DNA of 39,686 bases from Burkholderiaceae bacterium (GCA_016790515.1 JAEUOY010000042.1:1-39686); one strand, 5' to 3'. Numbered from the stretch's first letter, positions 1-8,684 are shown. The notes: generated from the letters alone by a model not told the origin. Program-made: numbers and translations.

Positions 1-712
1 CGGCGATGGTCTGCGGCACCGGGATCGCCACGATCTCGCCGCGCGCCAGGCTCTGCCGGGTGTCGTCGCCGGCCTCGGGCTCGACGCCGACCACGGTGAT
101 GCCGGGCAGCCGGTGCCTCGCGGCGACCGCGCAGCCCGAGATCAGCCCGCCGCCGCCGACGCAGACCAGCAGTGCATCGAGCGCGCCGACCTCGGCGATC
201 AGTTCGAGCGCCGCGGTGCCCTGCCCGGCCATCACCTGCGGGTGGTCGTACGGCGGGATCAGCGTCATCCCGCGCTCGGCGGCGATGCGCGCGCCGATCG
301 CCTCGCGGTCCTCGGTGTAGCGGTCGTAGATCACGACCTCGCTGCCGGCCTGGCCGGCCTGGTAGCCGCGGGTGGCGGCCAGCTTGGCCGCCGGCGCATC
401 CTGCGGCATCACGATCACCGTCGGGATGCCCAGCAGCCGGCCCGACAGCGCCGTCGCCTGCGCGTGGTTGCCCGAGCTGAACGCCAGCGCGCCGGCGCGG
501 CGCTGCGCGGGCGTGAACTGCGACAGCGCGTTGTAGGCGCCGCGGAACTTGAACGCGCCCATGCGCTGGAGGTTCTCGGCCTTGAAGAAGACCTGGGCGC
601 CGGTGCGTTCGTCGGCGCTGCGCGAGCGCAGCACCGGCGTGCGGTGGGCGACGCCGGCCAGGCGGGCGGCGGCGGCTTCGACGTCGGCGAAGGTGATGGC
701 GAGGTCGCTCAT
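1..712 (-). CDS. Threonine/serine dehydratase family PLP enzyme (3' end cut by the window)
   Basis: This is the N-terminal 237 codons of a fold-type II pyridoxal-phosphate enzyme of the threonine ammonia-lyase / serine racemase family. Such enzymes deaminate threonine or serine to the 2-oxo acid and ammonia in the cytoplasm. The protein begins MSDLAITFADVEAAAARL. It shows the PLP-lysine motif FKFRGAYNAL, the substrate loop SSGNHAQA and the phosphate-binding glycine run VGGGGLISG. The rest, including any C-terminal ACT domain, lies outside the window, so biosynthetic IlvA, catabolic TdcB and serine racemase cannot be separated. An in-frame ATG at 726 is an alternative start; 712 gives the usual family N-terminus. 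It diverges from the reductase gene at 824 across a 111 bp gap that probably holds both promoters. Confidence 0.9.
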   Translation of the reverse strand, partial: MSDLAITFADVEAAAARLAGVAHRTPVLRSRSADERTGAQVFFKAENLQRMGAFKFRGAYNALSQFTPAQRRAGALAFSSGNHAQATALSGRLLGIPTVIVMPQDAPAAKLAATRGYQAGQAGSEVVIYDRYTEDREAIGARIAAERGMTLIPPYDHPQVMAGQGTAALELIAEVGALDALLVCVGGGGLISGCAVAARHRLPGITVVGVEPEAGDDTRQSLARGEIVAIPVPQTIA

Positions 713-823
713 GCGGGCGAGCATAGCCGGCCGGCGCGCAGCCGTCAGGGTCGGGCCAGTTCCGGCGAGTATCCTTCCTCTCCCGAAAACATCGCCCCGA
801 CCCAGCGGGCCAGAGGAATCGAC

Positions 824-1639
824 ATGTCATTTTCGAACAAGGTGGCCGTGATCACCGGCGGCGCCAGCGGCATCGGCCGGGCGGTGGCCACCGCGATGGC
901 GCGCCGCAACGTCTGCGCGGTGGCGCTGGTGGACATGAGCCCGACGGTGGCCGAGGTGGCCGCCTCGATCAATGCCGAGGTCGGCCGCGACTTCGTGCTG
1001 CCGTTCCAGGGCGACACGACCGACCCCGCGTTCCGCACCCGCGTGTTCGACGAGATCAGCCGCGGCCGCGCGCCGGTCTCGCTGTGCGTGCCGGCGGCGG
1101 GCATCACCCGCGACGACCTGGCGATCCGCGTCGACAAGAACACCGGCAAGTCGCGGATCTACCCGCTCGAGCAGTTCCGCCTGGTGGTCGAGGTCAACCT
1201 GATCGCGCCGGTGTACTGGGCGCTGGAGATGATCGCCCGCATCGCCGAGGACCGCGCCGCGCGCGGCCTGAAGAAGTGGCACCCCGACGAGGGCGTGCAG
1301 GGCTCGGCGGTGTTCATCGGCTCGATCTCGTCGCAGGGCAACCGCGGCCAGCTCTCGTATGCCAGCACCAAGGCCGGGCTGGAGGGCGCGGCGGCGACGA
1401 TCATGAAGGAGGCGATCTTCCACGGCGTGCGCTGCAGCGTGATCCACCCCGGCTTCACCGACACGCCGATGGTGCGCGCGATGGGCATGGACTACGTGGC
1501 CAAGAACATCCTGCCCTACACCCAGCTCGGCCGGCTGATCCAGCCCGACGAGATCGCCGACGCGATCTGCTTCATGCTTTCCAACGCCGCGGTCAGCGGC
1601 GAGCTGTGGGTGGATGCCGGCTGGCACGCGCCGGCCTGA
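824..1639 (+). CDS. Short-chain dehydrogenase/reductase (FabG-like, 271 aa)
   Basis: A cytoplasmic NAD(P)H-dependent reductase of the classical SDR family. The nucleotide-binding motif GGASGIGRA lies near residue 10. The catalytic Ser is in the IGSISS stretch, and the Tyr179-xxx-Lys183 pair sits in SYASTKAG. The C-terminal stretch (SGELWVDAG) is also typical. The start at 824 is preceded by AGAGGAA at good spacing; the same frame runs open further upstream, but that part reads like GC-rich noise. The gene ends 73 bp before phaC on the same strand, which fits an acetoacetyl-CoA or 3-oxoacyl reductase feeding PHA synthesis. That role is inferred from the neighbour only. The loop around residues 95-130 is longer than in ordinary FabG, so the substrate may differ. 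Confidence 0.88.
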   Translation: MSFSNKVAVITGGASGIGRAVATAMARRNVCAVALVDMSPTVAEVAASINAEVGRDFVLPFQGDTTDPAFRTRVFDEISRGRAPVSLCVPAAGITRDDLAIRVDKNTGKSRIYPLEQFRLVVEVNLIAPVYWALEMIARIAEDRAARGLKKWHPDEGVQGSAVFIGSISSQGNRGQLSYASTKAGLEGAAATIMKEAIFHGVRCSVIHPGFTDTPMVRAMGMDYVAKNILPYTQLGRLIQPDEIADAICFMLSNAAVSGELWVDAGWHAPA

Positions 1640-1680
1640 GCACCACCGCCGCCGGGGCCGCCGCCGGCCGGTCCCGGTAT

Positions 1681-1700
1681 CGACAACGACAACGACAACG
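1681..1700 (+). repeat. Hexanucleotide tandem repeat (CGACAA)3 in the phaC leader
   Basis: Three perfect copies of CGACAA plus two more bases. They lie immediately before the GGAG ribosome-binding site (1700-1703) of phaC and 13 bp upstream of its ATG. It is the least GC-rich stretch nearby and probably keeps the translation start unstructured. Copy-number change would alter leader length without touching the reading frame. Confidence 0.75.
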
Positions 1701-1712
1701 GAGACCGCCACG

Positions 1713-3458
1713 ATGGCCAACAAACGCAGCGGGGCACTGCAGCCTCACGACTTCGACCGCGAGTTCCGCTCGCAGCGGGCGCAGATGACCGCCGGCCTGG
1801 CGCCCACCGCCTTCACCACCGCCTGGGCCGATTGGGCGATGCACCTGGCGCTGTCGCCGGCGCGCCAGCTCGAGCTGCAGCAGCACCTGCTCGAGCGTGC
1901 GCAGGACACCTGGGGCTTCGCGCTGCGCGCGTTGGCCGGCGCGCCGGTGTCGCCGGCCGACGGGCTGCAGGGCAATGCCGACCGCCGCTTCGCCGCGGCC
2001 GACTGGTCGACCTTCCCGTTCAATGTCTACGCGCGGGCCTACCAGAACAGCGCCGCGCTGGTCAACGAAGCGGTGAGCGACGTCGACGGCGTGACCGACT
2101 ACCACGCGCAGCTGATGGAGTTCGCGGTCCGCATGCTGCTCGACGCCAGTTCGCCGGCGAACTACCTGGCCTCCAACCCGGAGGTGCTGGCGCTGACCAA
2201 GGCCGAGAAGGGGCAGAACCTGGTGCGCGGCCTGCAGCAGCTGGCCGAGGACGTGCAGGGCCTGCTCGGCGGCGCCGCGCCGGCCGGCAGCGAGGACTTC
2301 GAGGTCGGCAAGGTGCTGGCGGTGACACCGGGCAAGGTGGTGTTCCGCAACGAGCTGATCGAGCTGATCCAGTACACGCCGACGACCCCGACGGTGCATG
2401 CCGAGCCGCTGCTGATCGTGCCGGCCTGGATCATGAAGTACTACATCCTCGACCTGAGCCCGCGCAACTCGATGGTCAAGTACCTGGTCGACCAGGGCCA
2501 CACGGTGTTCATGATGTCGTGGAAGAACCCCGACTCGGCCGACCGCGACGTCGGCATGGACGACTACCTGTCGAAGGGCTTCATGGCCGCGCTCGACGCG
2601 GTCAGCGCGATCGTGCCCGGCCGCAAGGTGCATGCGGTGGGCTACTGCATCGGCGGCACGCTGCTGACCATCGGCGCGGCGGCGCTGGCGCGCGAGCGCG
2701 ACGAGCGGCTGGCGTCGCTGACGATGTTCGCGGCGCAGACCGATTTCTCCGAGCCCGGCGAGCTCGCCTTCTTCATCAACCCGAGCCAGCTGGCGATGCT
2801 CGAGGCGTCGATGCACAAGAAGGGCGTGCTCGAGAGCCGGCAGATGGGCGGCGCCTTCGCGCTGCTGCGCGCGCAGGACCTGGTCTGGCAGCCGGCGGTC
2901 GACAACTACCTGAAGGGCCGGCGCCAGCCGATGATCGACCTGATGGCCTGGAACGCCGACGGCACGCGCATGCCCTGGCGCATGCATTCCGAGTACCTGT
3001 ACCGCCTGTACCTGGACAACGAGCTGGCCACCAACCGCTTCCCGGTCGACGGCAAGCCGGTGCGGCTGTCCGACATCCGCGTGCCGATGTTCGTCGTCGG
3101 CACCGAGGCCGACCATGTCGCGCCGTGGAAGTCGGTCTACAAGGTCGACAACCTGGTGCGTTCGGACGACTTCAGCTTCCTGCTCACCACCGCCGGCCAC
3201 AACGCCGGCATCGTCTGCGGGCCGGTGCACCCGAAGCGCCACTACCGGCTGAAGACCCGCCGCCTGGCCGACCCGCACCTGGCGCCGGAGGACTGGCTGG
3301 AGGCGGCGCCGCGGCACGAAGGCTCGTGGTGGCCGGCCTGGCAGCAGTGGCTGGCCGAGCACTCGGGCGGCCAGCTCCAGCCGCCGGCGATCGGCGCGCC
3401 GCGCAAGGGCTACGCCGTGCTGGACGACGCGCCGGGACTTTTCGTCCGCCAGCGCTGA
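1713..3458 (+). CDS. phaC: Class I polyhydroxyalkanoate synthase (581 aa)
   Basis: Polymerises (R)-3-hydroxyacyl-CoA, mainly 3-hydroxybutyryl-CoA, into storage polyester at the granule surface. The lipase-like box GYCIGG places the catalytic cysteine at residue 312. The other catalytic residues fit Asp467 (in GTEADHVAPW) and His496 (in TTAGHNAGIV). The length of about 580 residues and the N-terminal PhaC_N-type region (residues ~80-250) match class I synthases, which act without PhaE or PhaR. The start is set by GGAG nine bases upstream of the ATG. The gene follows an SDR reductase but is not followed by phaA/phaB, so this is not the classic phaCAB operon. It is intact, with no missing key residue. 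Confidence 0.96.
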   Translation: MANKRSGALQPHDFDREFRSQRAQMTAGLAPTAFTTAWADWAMHLALSPARQLELQQHLLERAQDTWGFALRALAGAPVSPADGLQGNADRRFAAADWSTFPFNVYARAYQNSAALVNEAVSDVDGVTDYHAQLMEFAVRMLLDASSPANYLASNPEVLALTKAEKGQNLVRGLQQLAEDVQGLLGGAAPAGSEDFEVGKVLAVTPGKVVFRNELIELIQYTPTTPTVHAEPLLIVPAWIMKYYILDLSPRNSMVKYLVDQGHTVFMMSWKNPDSADRDVGMDDYLSKGFMAALDAVSAIVPGRKVHAVGYCIGGTLLTIGAAALARERDERLASLTMFAAQTDFSEPGELAFFINPSQLAMLEASMHKKGVLESRQMGGAFALLRAQDLVWQPAVDNYLKGRRQPMIDLMAWNADGTRMPWRMHSEYLYRLYLDNELATNRFPVDGKPVRLSDIRVPMFVVGTEADHVAPWKSVYKVDNLVRSDDFSFLLTTAGHNAGIVCGPVHPKRHYRLKTRRLADPHLAPEDWLEAAPRHEGSWWPAWQQWLAEHSGGQLQPPAIGAPRKGYAVLDDAPGLFVRQR

Positions 3459-3607
3459 GAAAGCGCAGGGCGGGTGCTGGCTCCCGATCCGCTCCGTGTC
3501 CCTCGAGGCGGTGGCGGCAGGGCCGGCGGCGCAGCCCGGACCGGGAGACGACGGCGGCACCGCGCAGCGGCATCGGCCGGTCGCCGTCCATGGTTCGAGG
3601 ACCCGCC

Positions 3608-3950
3608 ATGAAGCTGAACATCCTCTCGGACCTGCATCTGGGATTCGGTGCCATGGATCCACCGGTCAACGACGCCGACCTGGTGTGCTGGCCGGCGACA
3701 TCGCGCGCCCGCGCGAAGCGGTGGCCTGGGCCCTGCAGGTCGACAAGCCCGTGGTCTAGGTGCCCGGCAACCATGAGTTCTACGGCGGCAGCATCGACGG
3801 CACGCTCGACAAGCTTGAACGCCTGTGCCGAGGCACCCGGGTCCGGTTGCGTCAACGAGACCCCGCTTTCGATGCCGGCTTCATCGTCGTGCTGAACGCG
3901 TAGTGCGGACCGTTCCGGTTCCCGTTCGACGGGCTGACCGGGTCGCATCA
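3608..3950 (+). pseudogene. Decayed calcineurin-like metallophosphoesterase
   Basis: The frame starting at 3608 (MKLNILSDLHLGFG) has the first metal-binding motif DLH of the metallophosphoesterase family. At about 3680 it loses frame: restoring one G in the GGTGTGCTGG stretch gives LVVLAGDIARP, which carries the second motif GD. The restored frame hits an amber codon at 3757-3759, then continues directly with VPGNHEFYGG (3760-3789), the third motif GNHE. Another TAG follows at 3901-3903, after which family resemblance fades. Intact relatives are roughly 250-270 residues; here only the first half is recognisable, so the 3' half was lost as well. One frameshift, two in-frame stops and truncation make this a clear pseudogene. 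It lies 150 bp downstream of phaC. Confidence 0.85.
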
Positions 3951-4011
3951 GCTGTTGCGGGGAACTCGCCGGCCCGACAGGAGTCCGACTCGGGGTGTGT
4001 CGGAGCCTGCA

Positions 4012-4329
4012 ATGAGCACTGCGAACAGTCTGGTTCAGCAGCACATCCTCGAGTGCGAGGCGCGCCTGAAACACATCGACGAGCTGATGTCCGGCTTGCG
4101 GCAGGGCTCGGCAGAGGGGCCCGTCTTCGGTGATGTCGGTGCCCGGATGGACCGGCTGCGCGCCCATCGTGACCGGTTTGCCGTCGAACTCGAAGGCCTG
4201 AAGTCGCTGCCACGGGGCGAGGGGCACCAGCTCGCCGGCCGCGCCGAGCGGCACGGCCGCGTCCTCGAAGCCATCGGCCTGGAGCTCGAGAAGGCGCTGG
4301 CCGCGGTGATCGTGCCGGGTCGCGACTGA
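4012..4329 (+). CDS. Small hypothetical helical protein (105 aa)
   Basis: I do not recognise a family. The protein begins MSTANSLVQQHILECEARL and is rich in Ala, Leu, Glu and Arg in heptad-like spacing over most of its length, which suggests two or three amphipathic helices or a coiled coil. There is no signal peptide, membrane segment or metal motif, so it is probably cytoplasmic. The ATG at 4012 is preferred over an upstream in-frame start at 3955 because the upstream codons look like decayed pseudogene sequence. It stands alone between the broken phosphoesterase and the convergent dioxygenase gene. Codon use is like that of its neighbours, so it is probably real. Confidence 0.6.
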   Translation: MSTANSLVQQHILECEARLKHIDELMSGLRQGSAEGPVFGDVGARMDRLRAHRDRFAVELEGLKSLPRGEGHQLAGRAERHGRVLEAIGLELEKALAAVIVPGRD

Positions 4330-4451
4330 TCGTCACCCGCGGGGGCGAGGCCGACCGTCGCGGCGCCGCGTGGGCCATGACGGGAGCGCTACCGCGGCGA
4401 CCGGCCGACGGCGGCCGACGTCGTGTGCCCGGCATGGCGGCCCGCCCGAGG

Positions 4452-5207
4452 TCAGCCCGGCCCCTGGAACCCGCCGCGGCGGAACGTCAGCACCAGCGTG
4501 TCGCGGTGGCCGCCGGCGGCCGGCTCCAGCGGCTGGATCGGCGTGCTCTCGTGGATCACCCGTTCATCGTCGAGCAGCAGCGCGCTCCACGGTTCGCTCA
4601 GCGTGAAGCGCAGCCCCTGCGGGCCGCGGGCGTCGAAGACGCGGGTCTCGGCACCCTTGATGCCGACGCGCGAGACCAGGATCACGACGACCAGGTCGAC
4701 GCCGTCGCGGTGCGCGCCCTCGGGGGTCGGCCGGCCGATGCCGTCGGTGGTGTCGATGCGGAACGGGTGCGCTTCGGCGAACCAGGGCTCGGCGCCCGGC
4801 GCCGGTCCGCGCAGCACGGCGGCACGGGCCGCCAGCGCGCACAGCAGCCGGCTCCAGGCCGGTGCTTCGGCCAGCGCCGGGGGCAGCGGCTCGAACCAGC
4901 GCTCGATGCCGCCGTGCAGCGCGTTGTATTCGACCGGCTGCCAGTGCGCGCGGTGCGCCTGCAGCGCCACCCGGCCGGCGCCGGGTTCGACGACGAAGCT
5001 GCCGTGGCGGCGGCGCCGGTAGCGGCCTCCGTCCTTCAGGAAGGCGTCGGGCGGCAGGTCGTCCCACATCGGCGCCCAGGAAGCCAGTTCGGCAGGCGAG
5101 ACGCCGGCCAGCCGGGCCAGCGAGGCGGCGTCGAGCACGGCATAGCCGCTGCCGGCGAGCTGGGCGTCGAGGTCGTTCAGCGAGGTCAGGGGCGGTGGCA
5201 GCGTCAT
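4452..5207 (-). CDS. 2-oxoglutarate/Fe(II)-dependent dioxygenase family protein (251 aa)
   Basis: Resembles the 2OG-Fe dioxygenase family typified by bacterial L-isoleucine 4-hydroxylase (2OG-Fe_Oxy_2 type). The likely iron ligands are the His and Asp of EGAHRDGVDLV and the later His of VIHESTPI. The Arg of HRDTLVLTFRR fits the 2-oxoglutarate carboxylate-binding residue. The hydrophobic strand DLVVVILVSR between them matches the jelly-roll core. The length is normal for the family. Members hydroxylate free amino acids or related small molecules in the cytoplasm; the substrate here is unknown. It diverges from the multi-PAS kinase gene over a 307 bp gap. An upstream in-frame start is possible, but this ATG gives a typical N-terminus. 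Confidence 0.78.
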   Translation of the reverse strand: MTLPPPLTSLNDLDAQLAGSGYAVLDAASLARLAGVSPAELASWAPMWDDLPPDAFLKDGGRYRRRRHGSFVVEPGAGRVALQAHRAHWQPVEYNALHGGIERWFEPLPPALAEAPAWSRLLCALAARAAVLRGPAPGAEPWFAEAHPFRIDTTDGIGRPTPEGAHRDGVDLVVVILVSRVGIKGAETRVFDARGPQGLRFTLSEPWSALLLDDERVIHESTPIQPLEPAAGGHRDTLVLTFRRGGFQGPG

Positions 5208-5514
5208 CGGGCGATTGTCTCAGGCGGGTCTCGGGCCTGTCAGGCGGCATCCGGCCGGGAGAACACGACTGCAGCGGCGGCCAGGTGTCGATGCCGGTGC
5301 CGGGGATGCCCGGCGGGCAGTACACCCCCGGGGCACCAGGCGCCTACGCTGCCGCTGACGGCGGCCGGGCTCGCGATGCTGGCCTGGCGCCGCCGCCGGC
5401 CGAGCGTGATGCAACGCGCGCCCGGTGGGCGGGCCGGCACGGCCGGCCGCGCCGCGACCGTTAGACTTTGCCACCGCGCCCGTACGTGCGGCACCGACCC
5501 CCGGCCCAGCCTGC
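5208..5514. other. Divergent intergenic region with a PEP-CTERM-like coding relic
   Basis: This 307 bp gap between two divergent genes should hold both promoters, but no strong -35/-10 pair is visible. On the plus strand, 5334-5411 reads as a peptide beginning HQAPTLPLTAAGLAML and followed by AWRRRR. It has the layout of a PEP-CTERM sorting tail: a proline motif with Thr, a hydrophobic helix, then an arginine cluster. The PEP triplet itself has become QAP. No signal peptide or body of an exported protein is recognisable upstream in the same frame, so if real this is only a remnant. It could also be chance in GC-rich DNA. Confidence 0.35.
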
Positions 5515-8500
5515 ATGCTCCCGTTGCCCCTCGATCCCGACCCGCAGGCGCCGGCCACCGCGGAGGCGTTCGTGGCCGCCTTCCAGTGGGTCGACACGCC
5601 GATCGCCTGGACCGATGCGGCCGGGCGGCTGCTGGGCGCGAACCCGGCGTTCGAAGCTGCGCTGGCAGCGCCGCTGGCCGCGCTGCGCGGCCGATCGATG
5701 GGCCCGTTGCTGGGCCTGCGCCGCGACACCGACCCGGCCCTGGTCGCCGCGCTGGAGCGCGGCGACGAGTTCACGCCGACGGCGCTGGCCGGCCGCCGGG
5801 CCGACGGCCAGCCGCTGCACGGCCGGCTGGGCCAGCGCCGCGCCGGTGCGCTGCGCATCCTGAGCCTGCAGCTGGCCCCCGCCGAGGCGCCGGCAGCCGC
5901 CGACGAGGACACCGCGCCCTCGGCCGCGAAGCTGCTGGAGATGGCGCAGTCGCTGGGCCGCTTCGGCGTCTGGCAGCACGACCTGCGCACCGGCGCCAGC
6001 CACTGGGACCCGCAGGTCTGGCAGTACTTCGGCCTGGCGCCGCGCAACGGCGCGCTCGATTTCGCGGCGCTGCTGCAGACCGTGCACCCCGACGACCACG
6101 CAGCGGTGGTCGGCGGCTACCTGGCATCGCTGAAACAGCCCGGCCGTCACGGCCACCGCTACCGGCTGCGCGGCGGCGACGGCCGCTACCGTGCCGTGCG
6201 CGCGGCCTGGGAGGTGCGGCCCGGCGCGGACGGCCGGCCGGCGCAGGTCTGGGGCCTGCTGCTCGACGACAGCGAGGCGACCCGGCTGGCGCAGAGCTTC
6301 GACGACACCACCGCGCGGCTGAACCTGGCGATCACGCTGGCCGGCGTGGCGATCTGGCAGCACGACCAGGCCACCGACCGGGTGCAGGCCAACGACCTCG
6401 GCTGGTCGCTGCTGGGCCTGGCGTCGCGACCGCAGGGCCGGCCGGCGGCGACACTGAAAGCCCTGCTGCATCCGGACGACCTGGCCGCCTTGGCGCAGCC
6501 CCACCAGCGGGTGCCCAGGACCCGGCCGGGCGCCGCGGGCGGCATGTCCGAGGGGGCGATCGACTTCGGCGCCCGCTGGCGCCATGCCGACGGCAGCTGG
6601 CGCTACCTGCTGACCCGCCGCGTGCCACAGCGCGATGCCCGGGGCCAGCTGCTCGGCCATGTCGGCGTCGCGCTCGACCTGAGCGAGGGCTTCGACCAGC
6701 AGCAGCGCGCGCTGGCGCTGGCCCGGCGACTGGAGATGGTCACCGCCGCGGCCGGCGTCGGGGTCTGGGACGTGCTGCTGGCCGACCCGCCGCTGGTCTA
6801 TTTCGACGAGCAGATGCGCGCGCTGCACGGCATGAGCGCCGACGAGCCGGCGCCGCTGATGGCCGACTACATCGCGCGCCACGTCCATCCCGACGATCGC
6901 GACCCTGCCTTCGACAGCTTCAAGCAGCTGCTGCGGCGCCACGACGGCCTGCTCGACATGGACTTTCGCATCGTCCGCGCCGACGGCCAGGTCCGGCGGC
7001 TGTCCACCCGCTCGTCGATCAGCGGCGACGAGGGCCAGCGCCACCTGCACGGCGTGATGTTCGACGTGACCGAGCGCCACGCCACCGCGGAACGCCTGCG
7101 CCAGGCCCATGAGCGGGCGGCACTGGCCGCCCGCGGCGCAGGCATCGGCACCTGGGAGTCCGACGCCGACGCGTCGCAGGGCTGGTGGGACGAGCAGATG
7201 TTCCACCTGCGGGGGCGCGAACCGCGGACGACCCCGGTGCCGGTGGCCGAGATGCTGCAGTGGCTGCACCCCGACGACCGCGAGCGGCACGTGCGGCGAC
7301 TGCAGGCGGCGCTGGTCGAGGACCGGCCGAGCAACCAGGAGTTCCGCGTCGTCTGGCCGGACGGCAGCGTGCGCTGGCTGGCTTCGCGCTCGACCCCGGT
7401 GCGCGACGAACACGGCCGCACCGTGCGTCGCATCGGCATCAACTGGGACATCACCGACGCCCGCAACGCCGCCGCGGCGCGCGAGGGGCGCCTGCTCGCC
7501 CAGCGCGAGAGCCAGGCCAAGTCGCGCCTGCTGGCCCGCGTCAGCCACGAGCTGCGCACGCCGCTGAACGCGGTGCTGGGCTTCTCGCAGCTGCTGCTGA
7601 CCGAGACCGCGCCCGGCAGCGCCCCCGACCCGGCCACCTGGCGCCGCCGGGTCGAGCATGTGCAGGCCTCGGGCGAGCACCTGCTGGCGCTGATCGACGA
7701 CGTGCTCGAGCTGTCGAGCCTGGATTCGGGCGAGCTGCCGCTCACGCTGCAGCCGGTGGCGATCGCGCCACTGGCCGAGAGCTGCCTGCCGCAGGTCGAA
7801 CTGCTGGCCGGCGAGCACGGCGTGACGGTCGAGCTGGGTGCACTGGACGGCTGGGCGCTGGCCGATCCGGTGCGGCTGCGCCAGGTGCTGCTGAACCTGC
7901 TGAGCAACGCAATCAAGTACAACCGCCGCGGCGGTCGCGCAACGGTCGGCAGCGCCGTCGACGGCGAGCACCTGCTGCTGCGGGTGCAGGACACCGGCCG
8001 CGGCCTCGACGAGCAGCAGCTGCGCCACCTGTTCGAGCCCTTCAACCGCCTGGGCGCCGAGCGCGAAGGCATCGCCGGCACCGGCATCGGCCTGGCCATC
8101 GTGCAGGCCTCGATGCGGCAGATGGGCGGCACGGTGGCGGTGGACAGCCGGCCCGGCGAGGGCAGCTGCTTCGCGCTGAGGCTGCGGCGCGCGCAACCGC
8201 CGCAGGCGCCGCTGCGGCCCGCGGAGCAGCCGCTGCCGGCGTCGCTGCCGCCGCTGCCGCCGCTCCTGAGTGGCCGCCGGCTGCTCTACATCGAGGACAA
8301 CGAGGTCAACCTGATGATCGTCGGCGAGCTGATGCGCCAGCGCAGCGACCTCGAATTCCGGTTCGCGACCGACGGTGCCGCCGGCCTGGCGCTGGCCCGC
8401 GCCGAGCTGCCCGCGCTGATCCTGCTGGACCTGCAGCTGCCCGACGTCGACGGCCATGAGGTCCTGCGCCAGTTGCGCGCCGACCCGACGACGGCGGACA

Positions 8501-8649
8501 TCCGCTGCATCGCGGTGTCGGCCAATGCCATGCCCGAGGACATGCGGCGGGCGCGCGACGCCGGCTTCGACGGCTACTGGACCAAACCGCTCGACCTGGG
8601 CGCCTTCCTGCGTTCGCTCGACGAACTGTTCGGCAGCGCGACGTCCTGA
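5515..8649 (+). CDS. Soluble multi-PAS hybrid sensor histidine kinase (1044 aa)
   Basis: No transmembrane segment is visible, so this is a cytoplasmic sensor. About five PAS/PAC-type modules occupy residues ~15-650; four of them contain HPDD-type or related PAS turns and end in a strand such as GVMFDVTER or GINWDITDA. Then follow HisKA with the phospho-accepting His678 (RVSHELRTPLN), a HATPase_c domain (N-box around Asn798, DTGRGLD, GTGIGLAIV) and a C-terminal receiver with phospho-acceptor Asp972 (LILLDLQLPD) and the conserved lysine in YWTKPLD. The chain therefore allows His-to-Asp transfer within one protein; a separate HPt or output regulator is not encoded nearby. The ATG at 5515 starts just before the first PAS; an in-frame start at 5425 is less likely. 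The ligands (haem, flavin or small molecules) cannot be predicted. Confidence 0.9.
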   Translation: MLPLPLDPDPQAPATAEAFVAAFQWVDTPIAWTDAAGRLLGANPAFEAALAAPLAALRGRSMGPLLGLRRDTDPALVAALERGDEFTPTALAGRRADGQPLHGRLGQRRAGALRILSLQLAPAEAPAAADEDTAPSAAKLLEMAQSLGRFGVWQHDLRTGASHWDPQVWQYFGLAPRNGALDFAALLQTVHPDDHAAVVGGYLASLKQPGRHGHRYRLRGGDGRYRAVRAAWEVRPGADGRPAQVWGLLLDDSEATRLAQSFDDTTARLNLAITLAGVAIWQHDQATDRVQANDLGWSLLGLASRPQGRPAATLKALLHPDDLAALAQPHQRVPRTRPGAAGGMSEGAIDFGARWRHADGSWRYLLTRRVPQRDARGQLLGHVGVALDLSEGFDQQQRALALARRLEMVTAAAGVGVWDVLLADPPLVYFDEQMRALHGMSADEPAPLMADYIARHVHPDDRDPAFDSFKQLLRRHDGLLDMDFRIVRADGQVRRLSTRSSISGDEGQRHLHGVMFDVTERHATAERLRQAHERAALAARGAGIGTWESDADASQGWWDEQMFHLRGREPRTTPVPVAEMLQWLHPDDRERHVRRLQAALVEDRPSNQEFRVVWPDGSVRWLASRSTPVRDEHGRTVRRIGINWDITDARNAAAAREGRLLAQRESQAKSRLLARVSHELRTPLNAVLGFSQLLLTETAPGSAPDPATWRRRVEHVQASGEHLLALIDDVLELSSLDSGELPLTLQPVAIAPLAESCLPQVELLAGEHGVTVELGALDGWALADPVRLRQVLLNLLSNAIKYNRRGGRATVGSAVDGEHLLLRVQDTGRGLDEQQLRHLFEPFNRLGAEREGIAGTGIGLAIVQASMRQMGGTVAVDSRPGEGSCFALRLRRAQPPQAPLRPAEQPLPASLPPLPPLLSGRRLLYIEDNEVNLMIVGELMRQRSDLEFRFATDGAAGLALARAELPALILLDLQLPDVDGHEVLRQLRADPTTADIRCIAVSANAMPEDMRRARDAGFDGYWTKPLDLGAFLRSLDELFGSATS

Positions 8650-8684
8650 CGCGCGCGCCGCCTGCACGCCGTCCGACCTTTCGC

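Noticed and set aside
3459-3607. A terminator hairpin after phaC
   Set aside because: GC-rich local pairing is possible, but no clear stem with a T-run could be supported.
1593-3662. A minus-strand open frame of 689 codons opposite phaC
   Set aside because: It is low in complexity and rich in Arg/His/Gln, while phaC on the other strand has all catalytic residues.
4377-7112. A plus-strand frame of 911 codons overlapping the dioxygenase gene and the kinase
   Set aside because: It is an Arg/Ala/Gly-rich shadow. Only the short PEP-CTERM-like stretch within the intergenic gap was kept as a curiosity.
5461-8667. A minus-strand open frame of 1068 codons opposite the multi-PAS kinase
   Set aside because: It is very rich in Arg, Gln, Val and His with no domain, and mirrors the kinase gene whose domains are unmistakable. 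Long antisense frames are expected in DNA with this GC content.
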